Shown: positions 45,565 through 53,590 of the stretch, piece by piece
How the letters are laid out: each line of letters starts with the position of its first letter
How positions within the stretch are numbered: position 1 is the stretch's first letter
NCBI GenBank assembly: GCA_015067175.1
Contig: SVMX01000004.1
Location: 62,001-126,000, forward strand
DNA length: 64,000 bases
From: Oscillospiraceae bacterium
Lineage (GTDB): Bacteria; Bacillota; Clostridia; Oscillospirales; Ruminococcaceae
Direction of reading: 5' to 3'
The notes under the pieces: generated by a model
What the model was told of the DNA's origin: nothing
The model's database searches: none
The model's input: only the letters and a program-made list of their open reading frames with translations
Translations under genes and position numbers: made by a program

Positions 45565-45586
45565 GTCATTAGTATATACGAATGAC
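45565..45586 (-). promoter_or_regulatory. 22-bp palindrome, candidate operator
   Basis: GTCATT-A-GTATATAC-G-AATGAC is symmetric except for one pair, with an inner GTATATAC palindrome. Read leftward it contains TATACT, a possible -10, so a bound dimer would cover the start of transcription of the unknown gene. Confidence 0.6.
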
Positions 45587-45616
45587 CTCTCAAAACGTAA
45601 CAGAAAAAATCACTTT

Positions 45617-46060
45617 TTATTTCTGCAATATCCGCTCCCCTCCCGAAAGCAGTGCGGCCGCAAACACCGCCATATGATCGTAATCCGAATAGCCTTTGTA
45701 AACAGGCATTGGCAGCTCAAGCGGCTCACAAAGTCCGCTCAATGTATGAATCGCTCTGTTGAGCGACAGCGTTATGCGCTCAGCGGTCTTTGAAGTGACC
45801 GATATAGTGTTTCGTGACCCTATGCCACAGGTCACAACTGCATTTCCACGAAGCTTTTCATACAAAAGCTCGTCATCTGCATTGACTACCGCCGCAAACA
45901 CCGTAAGCTTTTCGGGAATCCGCGCCCCCTTGCCAAGCACCACTATTGAGTTTTGTGCGGCTATTTCGGTTAAACTGTCGGTACACATAACCTCGCATTT
46001 AGGAAATACTGCCCCGTCAAGAAGCACTGAAACATTCACCTTACCGACTGCAACGACCAT
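45617..46060 (-). CDS. Unknown small protein
   Basis: 147 residues from the ATG after TTGGAGGGCGTTATC. Short beta-alpha protein starting MVVAVGKVNVSVLLDG; a central VVTCGIGSRNTISVTS segment faintly recalls Mur-ligase-type domains, but the P-loop is absent. No firm family. It follows the FAD oxidoreductase after a terminator hairpin and may have its own promoter. Confidence 0.65.
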   Translation of the reverse strand: MVVAVGKVNVSVLLDGAVFPKCEVMCTDSLTEIAAQNSIVVLGKGARIPEKLTVFAAVVNADDELLYEKLRGNAVVTCGIGSRNTISVTSKTAERITLSLNRAIHTLSGLCEPLELPMPVYKGYSDYDHMAVFAAALLSGGERILQK

Positions 46061-46081
46061 GATAACGCCCTCCAAACAAAA

Positions 46082-46106
46082 AAGCCCTGAGCAATCACTC
46101 AAGGCT
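46082..46106 (-). terminator. Terminator of the cdaA-cdaR-oxidoreductase unit
   Basis: AAGCCcTGAG/CTCAaGGCTT; leftward it is followed by a U-rich tail. Confidence 0.75.
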
Positions 46107-46140
46107 TAGTTTATGTTTCTGTTGTCAAAAAATCCGCTTA

Positions 46141-47724
46141 TCAGTCTGCGGAATATTTCTCCATAAGCTTTATCGCAGTGCGGATACCGTCCACCGCTGC
46201 AGACATTATTCCGCCCGCATAGCCTGCGCCCTCGCCGCACGGGAAAAGATTATCGGCGCAGCCCGCAAAGCCTGCTTCGCAGCGCGGTATCCTCACAGGT
46301 GAGGAGCTTCGTGTTTCTATAGCAGTAAGCACGCTGTCGCTGTCGGAAAATCCTTTTATGCGCCTGTCGAAAGATTTAAGTCCGCGCGCCATTATATCGG
46401 ATATATGCTCAGGGAAAAGCTGCCGCAGATCGGCACTTTCAACGCCAAGCGGATATGTCGGCGTTACTCGTCCAAGCGTAAGCGCTCCGCCGCTGCCTAC
46501 AAATTCCCTTGTGAGCATAGCAGGCGCCTTTCCCGCACCCTTGCCAAGCTCATAAGCCCTCTGCTCCAGCCGATGTATGAACTCAGCGCCCGCAAGCGGC
46601 TCATTTCCAAAATCCTCGGGAGTAACCGATACAAGTACCGCGCTGTTGGCGTTTTCCCCCGCACGGTCGAAATAACTCATGCCATTGGTGACGATAGTTC
46701 CGTTCTCGCTAGCCGAAGCCACCACATATCCACCGGGGCACATACAAAACGTGTAAACTCCGCGCTCGCCCTCTCGATAAGAAAGCTGATACTCCGCGGG
46801 AGGCAAAGCAGGGTGTCCCGCATAAGCGCCATAAAGCGCAGCGTCGATGTCAGCCTGAAGATGTTCTATTCTAGCTCCTACAGAAAACGGCTTCGGAATA
46901 AGCTCTACGCCGCTTCTCAGCAGCATTGAAAACGTATCGTGTGCGGAATGCCCCACAGCAAGAACAAGCGCGCCGCAGCGCTCCTCGCTGCCGTTTACGG
47001 TTATCGTGCTTACGCTGCCGTTTTCAAGCTTTATCTGCTCCATTGGCGAAAGGAAACGCACCTCGCCGCCGTATTCTATTATCTTTTTGCGTAGATTCTT
47101 CACTACTGTGCGAAGCTTGTCTGTGCCAATATGAGGCTTTGCCTTTGTCAGTATCTCCTCAGGGGCGCCGAACTCGCAAAAGCGCTCCAAAACGCGTGAA
47201 CACAGCGGATCGCCGATGCGCGTTGTGAGCTTTCCGTCTGAAAAAGTGCCTGCGCCGCCCTCGCCGAACTGCACATTGGTCGAAGTGTTCAATGCCGCAC
47301 CGTGCCAATATCCCTCGACCGCCTTTATACGCTCGTCCATCGCAGCGCCGCGCTCCAGCACTATCGGTTTATAGCCAAACTCGCACAACGTCAGCGCACA
47401 AAACATTCCCGCAGGGCCAAAGCCCGCAATATAGATATCACCGTGAAGCTTTTCACTGCCGAAATCCACCGAAAGCTCCGTTTCCTCATGAAGCCTTACA
47501 TTTTGAAGCTTCTCAGAAAGCCTGCGTTCCTTTTCGGCGCTGTCAAGCTCGACATAGACCGAGCTTACAAAGCATATCTCTCGCCGCGCGTCTACCGAGG
47601 TCTTATAAAGCCGCGCAGTTTTGACCTCATTTTTCCGAACACGAAGCAAGGATAGCGCCTTGCTTACAGCGCTATCCTTTGCCTGTGAAAGTTCAGTTTT
47701 TATCTGTGATACGATAAGTGCCAT
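46141..47724 (-). CDS. FAD-dependent oxidoreductase (COG2509-like)
   Basis: 527 residues. An N-terminal RNA-binding-like alpha/beta segment (1-90) precedes the FAD fold: IYIAGFGPAGMFCALTL (dinucleotide site), VLERG, NVQFGEGGAGTFSDGKL and a C-terminal LFPCGEGAGYAGGIMSAAVDG. Conserved in Firmicutes; substrate unknown, often annotated as an uncharacterised flavoprotein dehydrogenase. It begins one base after the cdaR stop, with GAAGAGGG as ribosome site inside cdaR, so it is surely in the same unit. Confidence 0.88.
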   Translation of the reverse strand: MALIVSQIKTELSQAKDSAVSKALSLLRVRKNEVKTARLYKTSVDARREICFVSSVYVELDSAEKERRLSEKLQNVRLHEETELSVDFGSEKLHGDIYIAGFGPAGMFCALTLCEFGYKPIVLERGAAMDERIKAVEGYWHGAALNTSTNVQFGEGGAGTFSDGKLTTRIGDPLCSRVLERFCEFGAPEEILTKAKPHIGTDKLRTVVKNLRKKIIEYGGEVRFLSPMEQIKLENGSVSTITVNGSEERCGALVLAVGHSAHDTFSMLLRSGVELIPKPFSVGARIEHLQADIDAALYGAYAGHPALPPAEYQLSYREGERGVYTFCMCPGGYVVASASENGTIVTNGMSYFDRAGENANSAVLVSVTPEDFGNEPLAGAEFIHRLEQRAYELGKGAGKAPAMLTREFVGSGGALTLGRVTPTYPLGVESADLRQLFPEHISDIMARGLKSFDRRIKGFSDSDSVLTAIETRSSSPVRIPRCEAGFAGCADNLFPCGEGAGYAGGIMSAAVDGIRTAIKLMEKYSAD

Positions 47725-48993
47725 TTATCCCTCTTCCGTAATTTTCGGCTCAGCATAGATCGTTGCTTTATAGCTTCCAGAAACCCAGCATTTGCTGTTT
47801 GCGCCCTTGAACTGAATATTTGCCGAAACGTCCTGTGTTCCGTCGCGAAGCGTTACACCAAGAAGGTTTACACTCACGAAGAAATCACTTGCAGACAGCG
47901 TTCCCAGTATCTCGGACGGTCCCATAACGCTTATAACAAGCTCTTTCGTGATAAGCGAAATATTGTAGTTATCGGGGACATTGATAACATTAATGTTGTC
48001 AATGACAAAATCCAGCTTGCCGTAATCGGAGATATCCCAGACAACTCTCGCGTTGTTGTTGCCCGAAAGATTTTTATAGCCCTCAGGCAGAGTTATCGGA
48101 ATGGTGACTGTTTGGTTAAGCTTGATATCCGAAATATCGATCGTGCCGATATCCAGTACGCTGAGGTAATCAATGGAATCATCGGGTGCCGCAACAGTGA
48201 TGGTAGACGGCTGTATCTCATATTTCAGACTGTCTACATTAAAGTAGTTCGGTACGTTTGTCAGCGTAAATGTGAGCGGAAGCTCCTTCTGCTTGTAGAC
48301 AGGGATATACACCGAAACATTCTCGGTGCTGAGGATAAGATCGTCATTCACTATCCTTGCGCCGTTCGTACCGTAGATAAACAGCTCGCTCTGCGTATCG
48401 TGCGACTCGCTGATTGCGCCCGCATAAACGGAGCGTGCCTCTATCCTGTCGATCTTGTCCATCACAGAAGCAGAGCCTGTGATGGATATCGTAGCAGGCG
48501 ATGTTGTTATCTCATCAACATAATATCCCTCGGGCAGGCTTATGCTGGGCGCTGTACCTGTTACGGGATACTCACGGGTAACTATCTCGTCTATCTCAAT
48601 AGACACGGAACGCGGCTCCGTGCTGAGCAGGGTGTAATCTGTGCCGCTCTGACAGGTTATTTTTACAGGTACATTGAATGTGCCTGCGGATTTTACCGAG
48701 GACAGATCAAGCTCTGCAAAAAAGCTATCGGCAGACAGACCCGAAATATCGTAGCGCTTTCCCTCAATGCGGATATCCGCGGTCTTTTCGTCATAGCTTA
48801 CGATCTGCAGATTGTTTTGAAGCATATACTCAGTCGCCTGCGTTTCGATATCTATGCCCTTAATGCTCTCCTCAATGGTAGGGAATATCTGTATCGATAC
48901 AAAAAACCACGCAAAGATCGCAATAAAAAACGCAAGAAGTATAGACCTGTAATTTGTCGTAATATTATTTATTATTCTCTTAAAAAAATTCAT
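47725..48993 (-). CDS. cdaR: CdaA regulatory protein (YbbR domains)
   Basis: 422 residues from the ATG after AAAGGGGGGACGGCAAG; the track extension runs into cdaA. One N-terminal membrane helix (about 19-36: LLAFFIAIFAWFFVSIQ) precedes about four YbbR repeats of 80 residues on the outer face (for example EYPVTGTAPSISLPEGYYV). CdaR binds CdaA and tunes c-di-AMP synthesis. Lies 16 bp after cdaA. Confidence 0.92.
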   Translation of the reverse strand: MNFFKRIINNITTNYRSILLAFFIAIFAWFFVSIQIFPTIEESIKGIDIETQATEYMLQNNLQIVSYDEKTADIRIEGKRYDISGLSADSFFAELDLSSVKSAGTFNVPVKITCQSGTDYTLLSTEPRSVSIEIDEIVTREYPVTGTAPSISLPEGYYVDEITTSPATISITGSASVMDKIDRIEARSVYAGAISESHDTQSELFIYGTNGARIVNDDLILSTENVSVYIPVYKQKELPLTFTLTNVPNYFNVDSLKYEIQPSTITVAAPDDSIDYLSVLDIGTIDISDIKLNQTVTIPITLPEGYKNLSGNNNARVVWDISDYGKLDFVIDNINVINVPDNYNISLITKELVISVMGPSEILGTLSASDFFVSVNLLGVTLRDGTQDVSANIQFKGANSKCWVSGSYKATIYAEPKITEEG

Positions 48994-49009
48994 CTTGCCG
49001 TCCCCCCCT

Positions 49010-49891
49010 TTAATTATCCGTGCTCGGAGCTTCGGGCTTCGGCTTTCTTGTTCTCTTTTTAGCGCGCACTGCACCCTCGGGCATCTTTCTCTGAAGTATC
49101 TTTGTAAGCGCCTCCTTAGAAAGACCGCGGGTAAGCTGACCATTCTCCGCAACGGAGATAGTACCCGTTTCCTCTGATACGACTATAACGAGAGAGTCGG
49201 CGTTCTCACTCATGCCTATCGCAGCTCTGTGACGTGAGCCAAGGTCGCTCGAAAGATACTGGTCCTTGTTAGTATTGGGCAAAAAGCAGCCCGCAGCGTA
49301 TATTCTGTTATCGCGGATAACAACAGCTCCGTCATGAAGCGGTGCCTTGTTATAAAACAGGTTACAGAACAGATCGGGCTCGGGAGCAGCGTTGATAATG
49401 GTAGCTTTCTCGGTGATATCGCCTATCTTAGTCTGCCTCTCAACAACTATCAGTGCGCCTGTTTTTGTCATGTGAAGCCGCTCGCACGCCTCTGCGATAC
49501 CTGCGATCGCCTCATCGCGCGCACGGCTGCTCTGTACATCGGAATCCGCACCAAGCGAAATATTCGGCACCTTTGCACGTCCCACACGTTCAAGGATACG
49601 GCGCAGCTCGGGCTGAAACACAACAACTATCGCAATAATTCCGACCTGGAAGAAGTTCTCGAATATAAAGCTCATTACCTTAAGCTGACATACCTGCACA
49701 ACCATAAACATGAGCACAAGGATAAGTATACCCTTCATAAGCTGCTCTGCTCGTGTTTCCTTCATCAGCTTTATGACCATGTAAACAAGATAAGTAAGCA
49801 GCAGGATATCAATGATATCAAAAAAAGTTATTGATAAAACCACTCGGACAAGGTTTTGAAAAATATCCGATATATATGTCATAACGTCCAA
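49010..49891 (-). CDS. cdaA: Diadenylate cyclase CdaA
   Basis: Makes c-di-AMP from ATP, controlling K+ and osmolyte uptake and wall homeostasis. 293 residues: three N-terminal membrane helices (about 20-85), then the DAC domain with LHDGAVVIRDN and SRHRAAIGMSE (DGA and RHR motifs). The start appears to be TTG: AAAGGGAG lies 8 bases before TTG but 17 before the first ATG (49882). First gene of cdaA-cdaR-oxidoreductase. glmM, the usual third member, is not here. Confidence 0.95.
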   Translation of the reverse strand: MDVMTYISDIFQNLVRVVLSITFFDIIDILLLTYLVYMVIKLMKETRAEQLMKGILILVLMFMVVQVCQLKVMSFIFENFFQVGIIAIVVVFQPELRRILERVGRAKVPNISLGADSDVQSSRARDEAIAGIAEACERLHMTKTGALIVVERQTKIGDITEKATIINAAPEPDLFCNLFYNKAPLHDGAVVIRDNRIYAAGCFLPNTNKDQYLSSDLGSRHRAAIGMSENADSLVIVVSEETGTISVAENGQLTRGLSKEALTKILQRKMPEGAVRAKKRTRKPKPEAPSTDN

Positions 49892-50020
49892 CGTTTTCTC
49901 TCCCTTTATATCTATGTATTTACCGCGCGCAAGGCGCAGTATCCCCTATATTATATTTTAACATAAATTCATAGAAATGCAAGGGATTTTACTGCAATTT
50001 ACAAAATTTTCTCAAAAAAA

Positions 50021-50048
50021 TACGGCGAAACTTGTCGTTTTCGCCGTA
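50021..50048 (-). terminator. Intrinsic terminator of the HAD gene
   Basis: TACGGCGAAA/TTTCGCCGTA stem; leftward it continues into a T7 run. Confidence 0.88.
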
Positions 50049-50059
50049 CCTTTATGTAA

Positions 50060-50770
50060 TTATTCGCTCGCACGCTTCAGTGCGTATTCTACTGCCTCAT
50101 TGAGAGTGCCCTGCAAGAACGCCGAATAGTCGGAATTTGCGGGATTTTCAAGAAACTCCGTCACAAGATACACATTCATTCCCGCCTGCGCCGCCGCCAT
50201 ATCCTCGGATACGTTGTTGCCTATCATAAGGCACTCGGCAGGGTCGAGCGACAGCTTTTCTGCTATCTCCTTGTAATACGCAGGCTGAGGCTTGCAGTAG
50301 GTGCTGTTTGAATAATCGGTGACATACTCAAAATCATCATAATCCAGTCCCACCCATTTCAGACGGGTCTTAAATGCATTGGTCGGAAAAACAGGATTTG
50401 TCGCAAGCACAAGTCTGAGACCTGCCGCTTTCAGCTTTTCAATAAGCGCTCTGCGGTCAGCCTCTTTTTTCAGCACAACTTTAACTCCATCAAACTCCTT
50501 GGTGTAAAACTCGTCGCAAAGCGGCTTCGCATCGGGAAGTCCCTGCATCATTTCTCTGAAAACTTCCCAGAATATCTCAACGTTAAGACGCGAGCCATCG
50601 TTTTTCACCATGCCCTTTGTGCCTGCCCATATAGCCTTTACCGTTTCATCGGGCTGATAGCCGAGAGGGCTGAGCTTTTTGCACAGAAGACCGAAATAAA
50701 CCTTTACAAAATCCTCCTGATAAAGCGGGAGGAGCGTTCCGTCAAGGTCAAACAGTACTGTCTTTATCAT
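50060..50770 (-). CDS. HAD-family hydrolase
   Basis: 236 residues. Motif I VLFDLDGTLLP, motif II LVLATNP, a lysine in motif III and motif IV CLMIGNNVSEDMAAA mark a haloacid dehalogenase phosphatase with an alpha-helical cap. Substrate unknown. I start at ATG 50770 after GGAAAGGAAAAGCG; this overlaps the end of the exonuclease gene by 23 bp, so the two are co-transcribed. Confidence 0.9.
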   Translation of the reverse strand: MIKTVLFDLDGTLLPLYQEDFVKVYFGLLCKKLSPLGYQPDETVKAIWAGTKGMVKNDGSRLNVEIFWEVFREMMQGLPDAKPLCDEFYTKEFDGVKVVLKKEADRRALIEKLKAAGLRLVLATNPVFPTNAFKTRLKWVGLDYDDFEYVTDYSNSTYCKPQPAYYKEIAEKLSLDPAECLMIGNNVSEDMAAAQAGMNVYLVTEFLENPANSDYSAFLQGTLNEAVEYALKRASE

Positions 50771-51689
50771 CGCTTTTCCTTTCCGTCTTACGTCTTGCAA
50801 GAATCTCACGCTGACGCTTAAGCTTTTTGTCATAGGAGGCTATCGCCTCATCATCTGCGCGGTAGATGGTTCTTGCCGCCGTCCACAGCACAGCGGAAGC
50901 CTTTTTGCAGCTAAGCTTCACAAGGAACTTTCCGTGCTCCGCGCACTCTGCGATATTGCTCTTTCTGCCGCCACCAAATGACAGCCACTCGTACGGCTTC
51001 ATTATCTGCTGGCAATCGGGACACGGAATGTCCCTCACGCGCGCGTCTGAAAGCACTTCGCGGTAATCCTTGATGTTCTTGATAACATCTCGGCGAAGCG
51101 GTATCCTCGCTCCTGCAGACATACAGGAATACTCTGCAAGACCATTTTGCATATCAAGTCTGCGGCACACCTCATAGGTAAACCATGCGTCGTTCATTGC
51201 GTCATGTGCCTGAACTTCCATAGGTATCTGCAGGCGCTCGACTGCGTCTGACAGCGACCACTGCGTGCGCTCGTTGTCTATCTGATTTTTGTAGATAAGC
51301 TGAAGATTGATATAGTCGCTTCCCCATGACGGGTCAAGTCCGTGCAGCGCCATGTTATCCGACAGCATCGCAACATCATCAAAGCCCCATGTTATAAAGC
51401 GGAAATCATCACCACACCACTCCTTGAAGCGCTGAAATGCTTCGGGAAATTTTTCACCTGCGGCAAGCTGCTCATTGGTGATGCCTGTTATCTTTTCAAC
51501 ATGGCGGTTCATCTTTTTGTAGTATTTCGGCGCGATATTAAGCTTCATCTTATCAATAAGATTAAAGCTCTCGTCAGTCTTTACCGCACCGATCTGGATA
51601 ACCTCACCGCGAAGCACCACAGGCGACTGCACCACGCGTGAGCGGTCAAGTGCCTGATTCCACTCCATATCTAAAATAATGTAGTTCAT
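50748..51689 (-). CDS. DEDDh 3'-5' exonuclease with C-terminal zinc-ribbon-like segment
   Basis: 313 residues. Exonuclease fold with YIILDMEWNQ (D-x-E), the middle ITWGFDDVAML and HDAMNDAWFT (DEDDh acids), as in KapD-type enzymes. Residues 215-290 add Cys/His residues (CPDCQQIMKPYEW...CAEHGKFLVKLSC) that could bind zinc. Likely RNA or ssDNA trimming; target unknown. It starts a two-gene unit with the HAD gene. Confidence 0.88.
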   Translation of the reverse strand: MNYIILDMEWNQALDRSRVVQSPVVLRGEVIQIGAVKTDESFNLIDKMKLNIAPKYYKKMNRHVEKITGITNEQLAAGEKFPEAFQRFKEWCGDDFRFITWGFDDVAMLSDNMALHGLDPSWGSDYINLQLIYKNQIDNERTQWSLSDAVERLQIPMEVQAHDAMNDAWFTYEVCRRLDMQNGLAEYSCMSAGARIPLRRDVIKNIKDYREVLSDARVRDIPCPDCQQIMKPYEWLSFGGGRKSNIAECAEHGKFLVKLSCKKASAVLWTAARTIYRADDEAIASYDKKLKRQREILARRKTERKSDDKDSTV

Positions 51690-51713
51690 TTTTATCCCTT
51701 GTTTATATAATAT

Positions 51714-51868
51714 AATTAGGAATTAGTAGTGAGGAATGAGGAATTTATGAATCCGCTGTCGCGGATTTATCAAGATCATCGCGAAATTTCAGCGTTTGCA
51801 CGCGGCAGTATTGATATCGATCAACAACCGCACCATAATTCTTCATTCCTAATTTCTAATTCCTAATT
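51714..51868. mobile_element. 155-bp MITE-like element with 32-bp imperfect terminal inverted repeats
   Basis: Left end AATTAGGAATTAG...AGGAATGA and right end TCATTCCT...CTAATTCCTAATT are inverted copies over 32 bp with about five mismatches. The core contains AATCCGCTGTCGCGGATT, a further hairpin, and no ORF. The whole element can fold into one long stem. It lies between the exonuclease and ABC-F genes. No transposase is in the window, so it would have to be mobilised in trans, if it still moves. Confidence 0.75.
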
Positions 51869-51871
51869 GCT

Positions 51872-53485
51872 TTAAAGCATCAGCTTTCCGCCGACATTCT
51901 CCTTGCGCCATTCAACGAACTCATCATATGTGCCCATTCGGTCGTAGCAGCCGTTTTCGGTTATCTCGATTATACGATTTGCAGCGGTCTGAAGTATCTC
52001 ATGGTCGTGAGAAGCAAACAGGATATTTCCCTTGTACTCGGAAAGACCGTTGTTTACCGCGGTTATGCTTTCAAGGTCGAGATGGTTTGTGGGACGGTCA
52101 AGGATAAGCACATTGCTCTGGAAAAGCATCATGCGTGAGAACATACAGCGCACCTTCTCGCCTCCCGACAGCACGTTTACAGGCTTAAATACATCGTCGC
52201 CGCTGAACAGCATACGTCCGAGGAAGCCACGCAGATAGCTCTCAGTTTCGTCCTTTGAGTACTGACGCATCCAGTCGAGAATAGACAGCTCGCAGTCGTT
52301 GAAGAACGCACTGTTGTCGTTCGGGAAGTAGCTTACAGAAGTCGTGCTTCCCCACTTGTAGCTGCCCTCATCAGGCTCAAGCTCGCCCATGAGTATCTTA
52401 AACAACGTTGTGACAGCTATCTCATTGCTGCCTATAAACGCTATCTTGTCGTTTCTGCCAACGGTAAAGCTGACATCATTAAGCACCTTGACACCGTCAA
52501 CAGTCTTGGAAATGCCAGACACCTGCAGGATATCCTTACCTACCTCACGCTCAATATCAAAGCCGATATAGGGATATTTTCTTGAAGACGCAGGAAGCTC
52601 CTCTACCGTCAGCTTGTCGATGAGCTTTCTTCTGGAGGTTGCCTGCTTAGACTTGGATTTGTTTGCGGAGAAGCGTGCAATAAAGTTCTGCAGCTCCTTT
52701 ATCTTTTCCTCTGCGCGCTTGTTCTGCTGCTTTATCATACGCTGGATAAGCTGCGATGACTCGTACCAGAACTCGTAGTTTCCGACATACATCTTAATTT
52801 TGCCGTAGTCGATATCAACGATATGAGTACATACATTGTTGAGGAAGTGACGGTCATGAGATACAACGATAACTGTACCGAAATACTCCGCAAGGAAGTC
52901 CTCAAGCCACGAAACCGCGTCAATGTCAAGATGGTTTGTAGGCTCGTCCATGAGGATTATATCGGGATTTCCGAAAAGACACTGTGCAAGCAGCACCTTT
53001 ACCTTTTCGTTACCTGTAAGGCTGTCCATCTTCTGATAAAGTATCTCCTCGGGAAGTCCCAGACCTTGAATGAGCTTAGAAGCGTCAGACTCAGCCTCCC
53101 AGCCGTTAAGCTCTGCAAACTCCGCTTCAAGCTGAGCCGCCTTGTCGCCGTCCTCCTCGGAAAATTCCTCTTTGGCATACAGCGCGTCCTTTTCCTGAAT
53201 GATATCATAAAGGCGCTTGTTGCCCATGATAACGGTATCCTGTACGGTGTACTCATCATATGCGTAATGGTCCTGCTTCAGCACACTCATACGAAGCTCC
53301 TCGGGCATGGAAACGCTGCCCTTTGTCGGCTCAAGCTCGCCGCAAAGCGCTTTCAGAAATGTGGATTTGCCCGCGCCGTTTGCACCGATAACGCCGTAGC
53401 AGTTACCCGGTGTAAATTTAAGCTCAACATCTTTAAACAAAAGCTGTCCGCCGAAGCTGATGCTGAGATTGGAAACTGTGATCAA
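51872..53485 (-). CDS. ABC-F ATPase, second nucleotide site degenerate
   Basis: 537 residues, two ABC domains and a charged linker, no membrane segments: a ribosome-acting ABC-F protein of the YkpA/YbiT type. Domain 1 is intact (GANGAGKST, LMDEPTNHLD) with signature LTGNE. Domain 2 keeps LSGGEK but its Walker A reads GSNEIAVTTL (no lysine) and Walker B LILDRPTNHLD (Arg replaces the catalytic Glu), so only one site should hydrolyse ATP. The start is TTG, 9 bases after AAAGGAG; an ATG-AAT-TGA minicistron overlaps it. Confidence 0.9.
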   Translation of the reverse strand: MITVSNLSISFGGQLLFKDVELKFTPGNCYGVIGANGAGKSTFLKALCGELEPTKGSVSMPEELRMSVLKQDHYAYDEYTVQDTVIMGNKRLYDIIQEKDALYAKEEFSEEDGDKAAQLEAEFAELNGWEAESDASKLIQGLGLPEEILYQKMDSLTGNEKVKVLLAQCLFGNPDIILMDEPTNHLDIDAVSWLEDFLAEYFGTVIVVSHDRHFLNNVCTHIVDIDYGKIKMYVGNYEFWYESSQLIQRMIKQQNKRAEEKIKELQNFIARFSANKSKSKQATSRRKLIDKLTVEELPASSRKYPYIGFDIEREVGKDILQVSGISKTVDGVKVLNDVSFTVGRNDKIAFIGSNEIAVTTLFKILMGELEPDEGSYKWGSTTSVSYFPNDNSAFFNDCELSILDWMRQYSKDETESYLRGFLGRMLFSGDDVFKPVNVLSGGEKVRCMFSRMMLFQSNVLILDRPTNHLDLESITAVNNGLSEYKGNILFASHDHEILQTAANRIIEITENGCYDRMGTYDEFVEWRKENVGGKLML

Positions 53486-53558
53486 TTCATCGTTCTCCTT
53501 TATTTTGGTTATTTCTAATGCGAGGACACGGCTGTGTCCGTTTTATAATCACACCATA

Positions 53559-53580
53559 GGGCACGGCAAGCCGTGCCCTT
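53559..53580. terminator. GC-rich palindrome after metY
   Basis: AGGGCACGGC-AA-GCCGTGCCCT is a perfect 10-bp stem, with a second hairpin (GGACAC/GTGTCC) beside it at 53524-53539. The U tract is poor, so termination is uncertain. Confidence 0.5.
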
Positions 53581-53590
53581 ACGGATATTA

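Noticed and set aside
48112-49062. 316-residue plus-strand ORF
   Set aside because: Antisense to cdaR and the end of cdaA.
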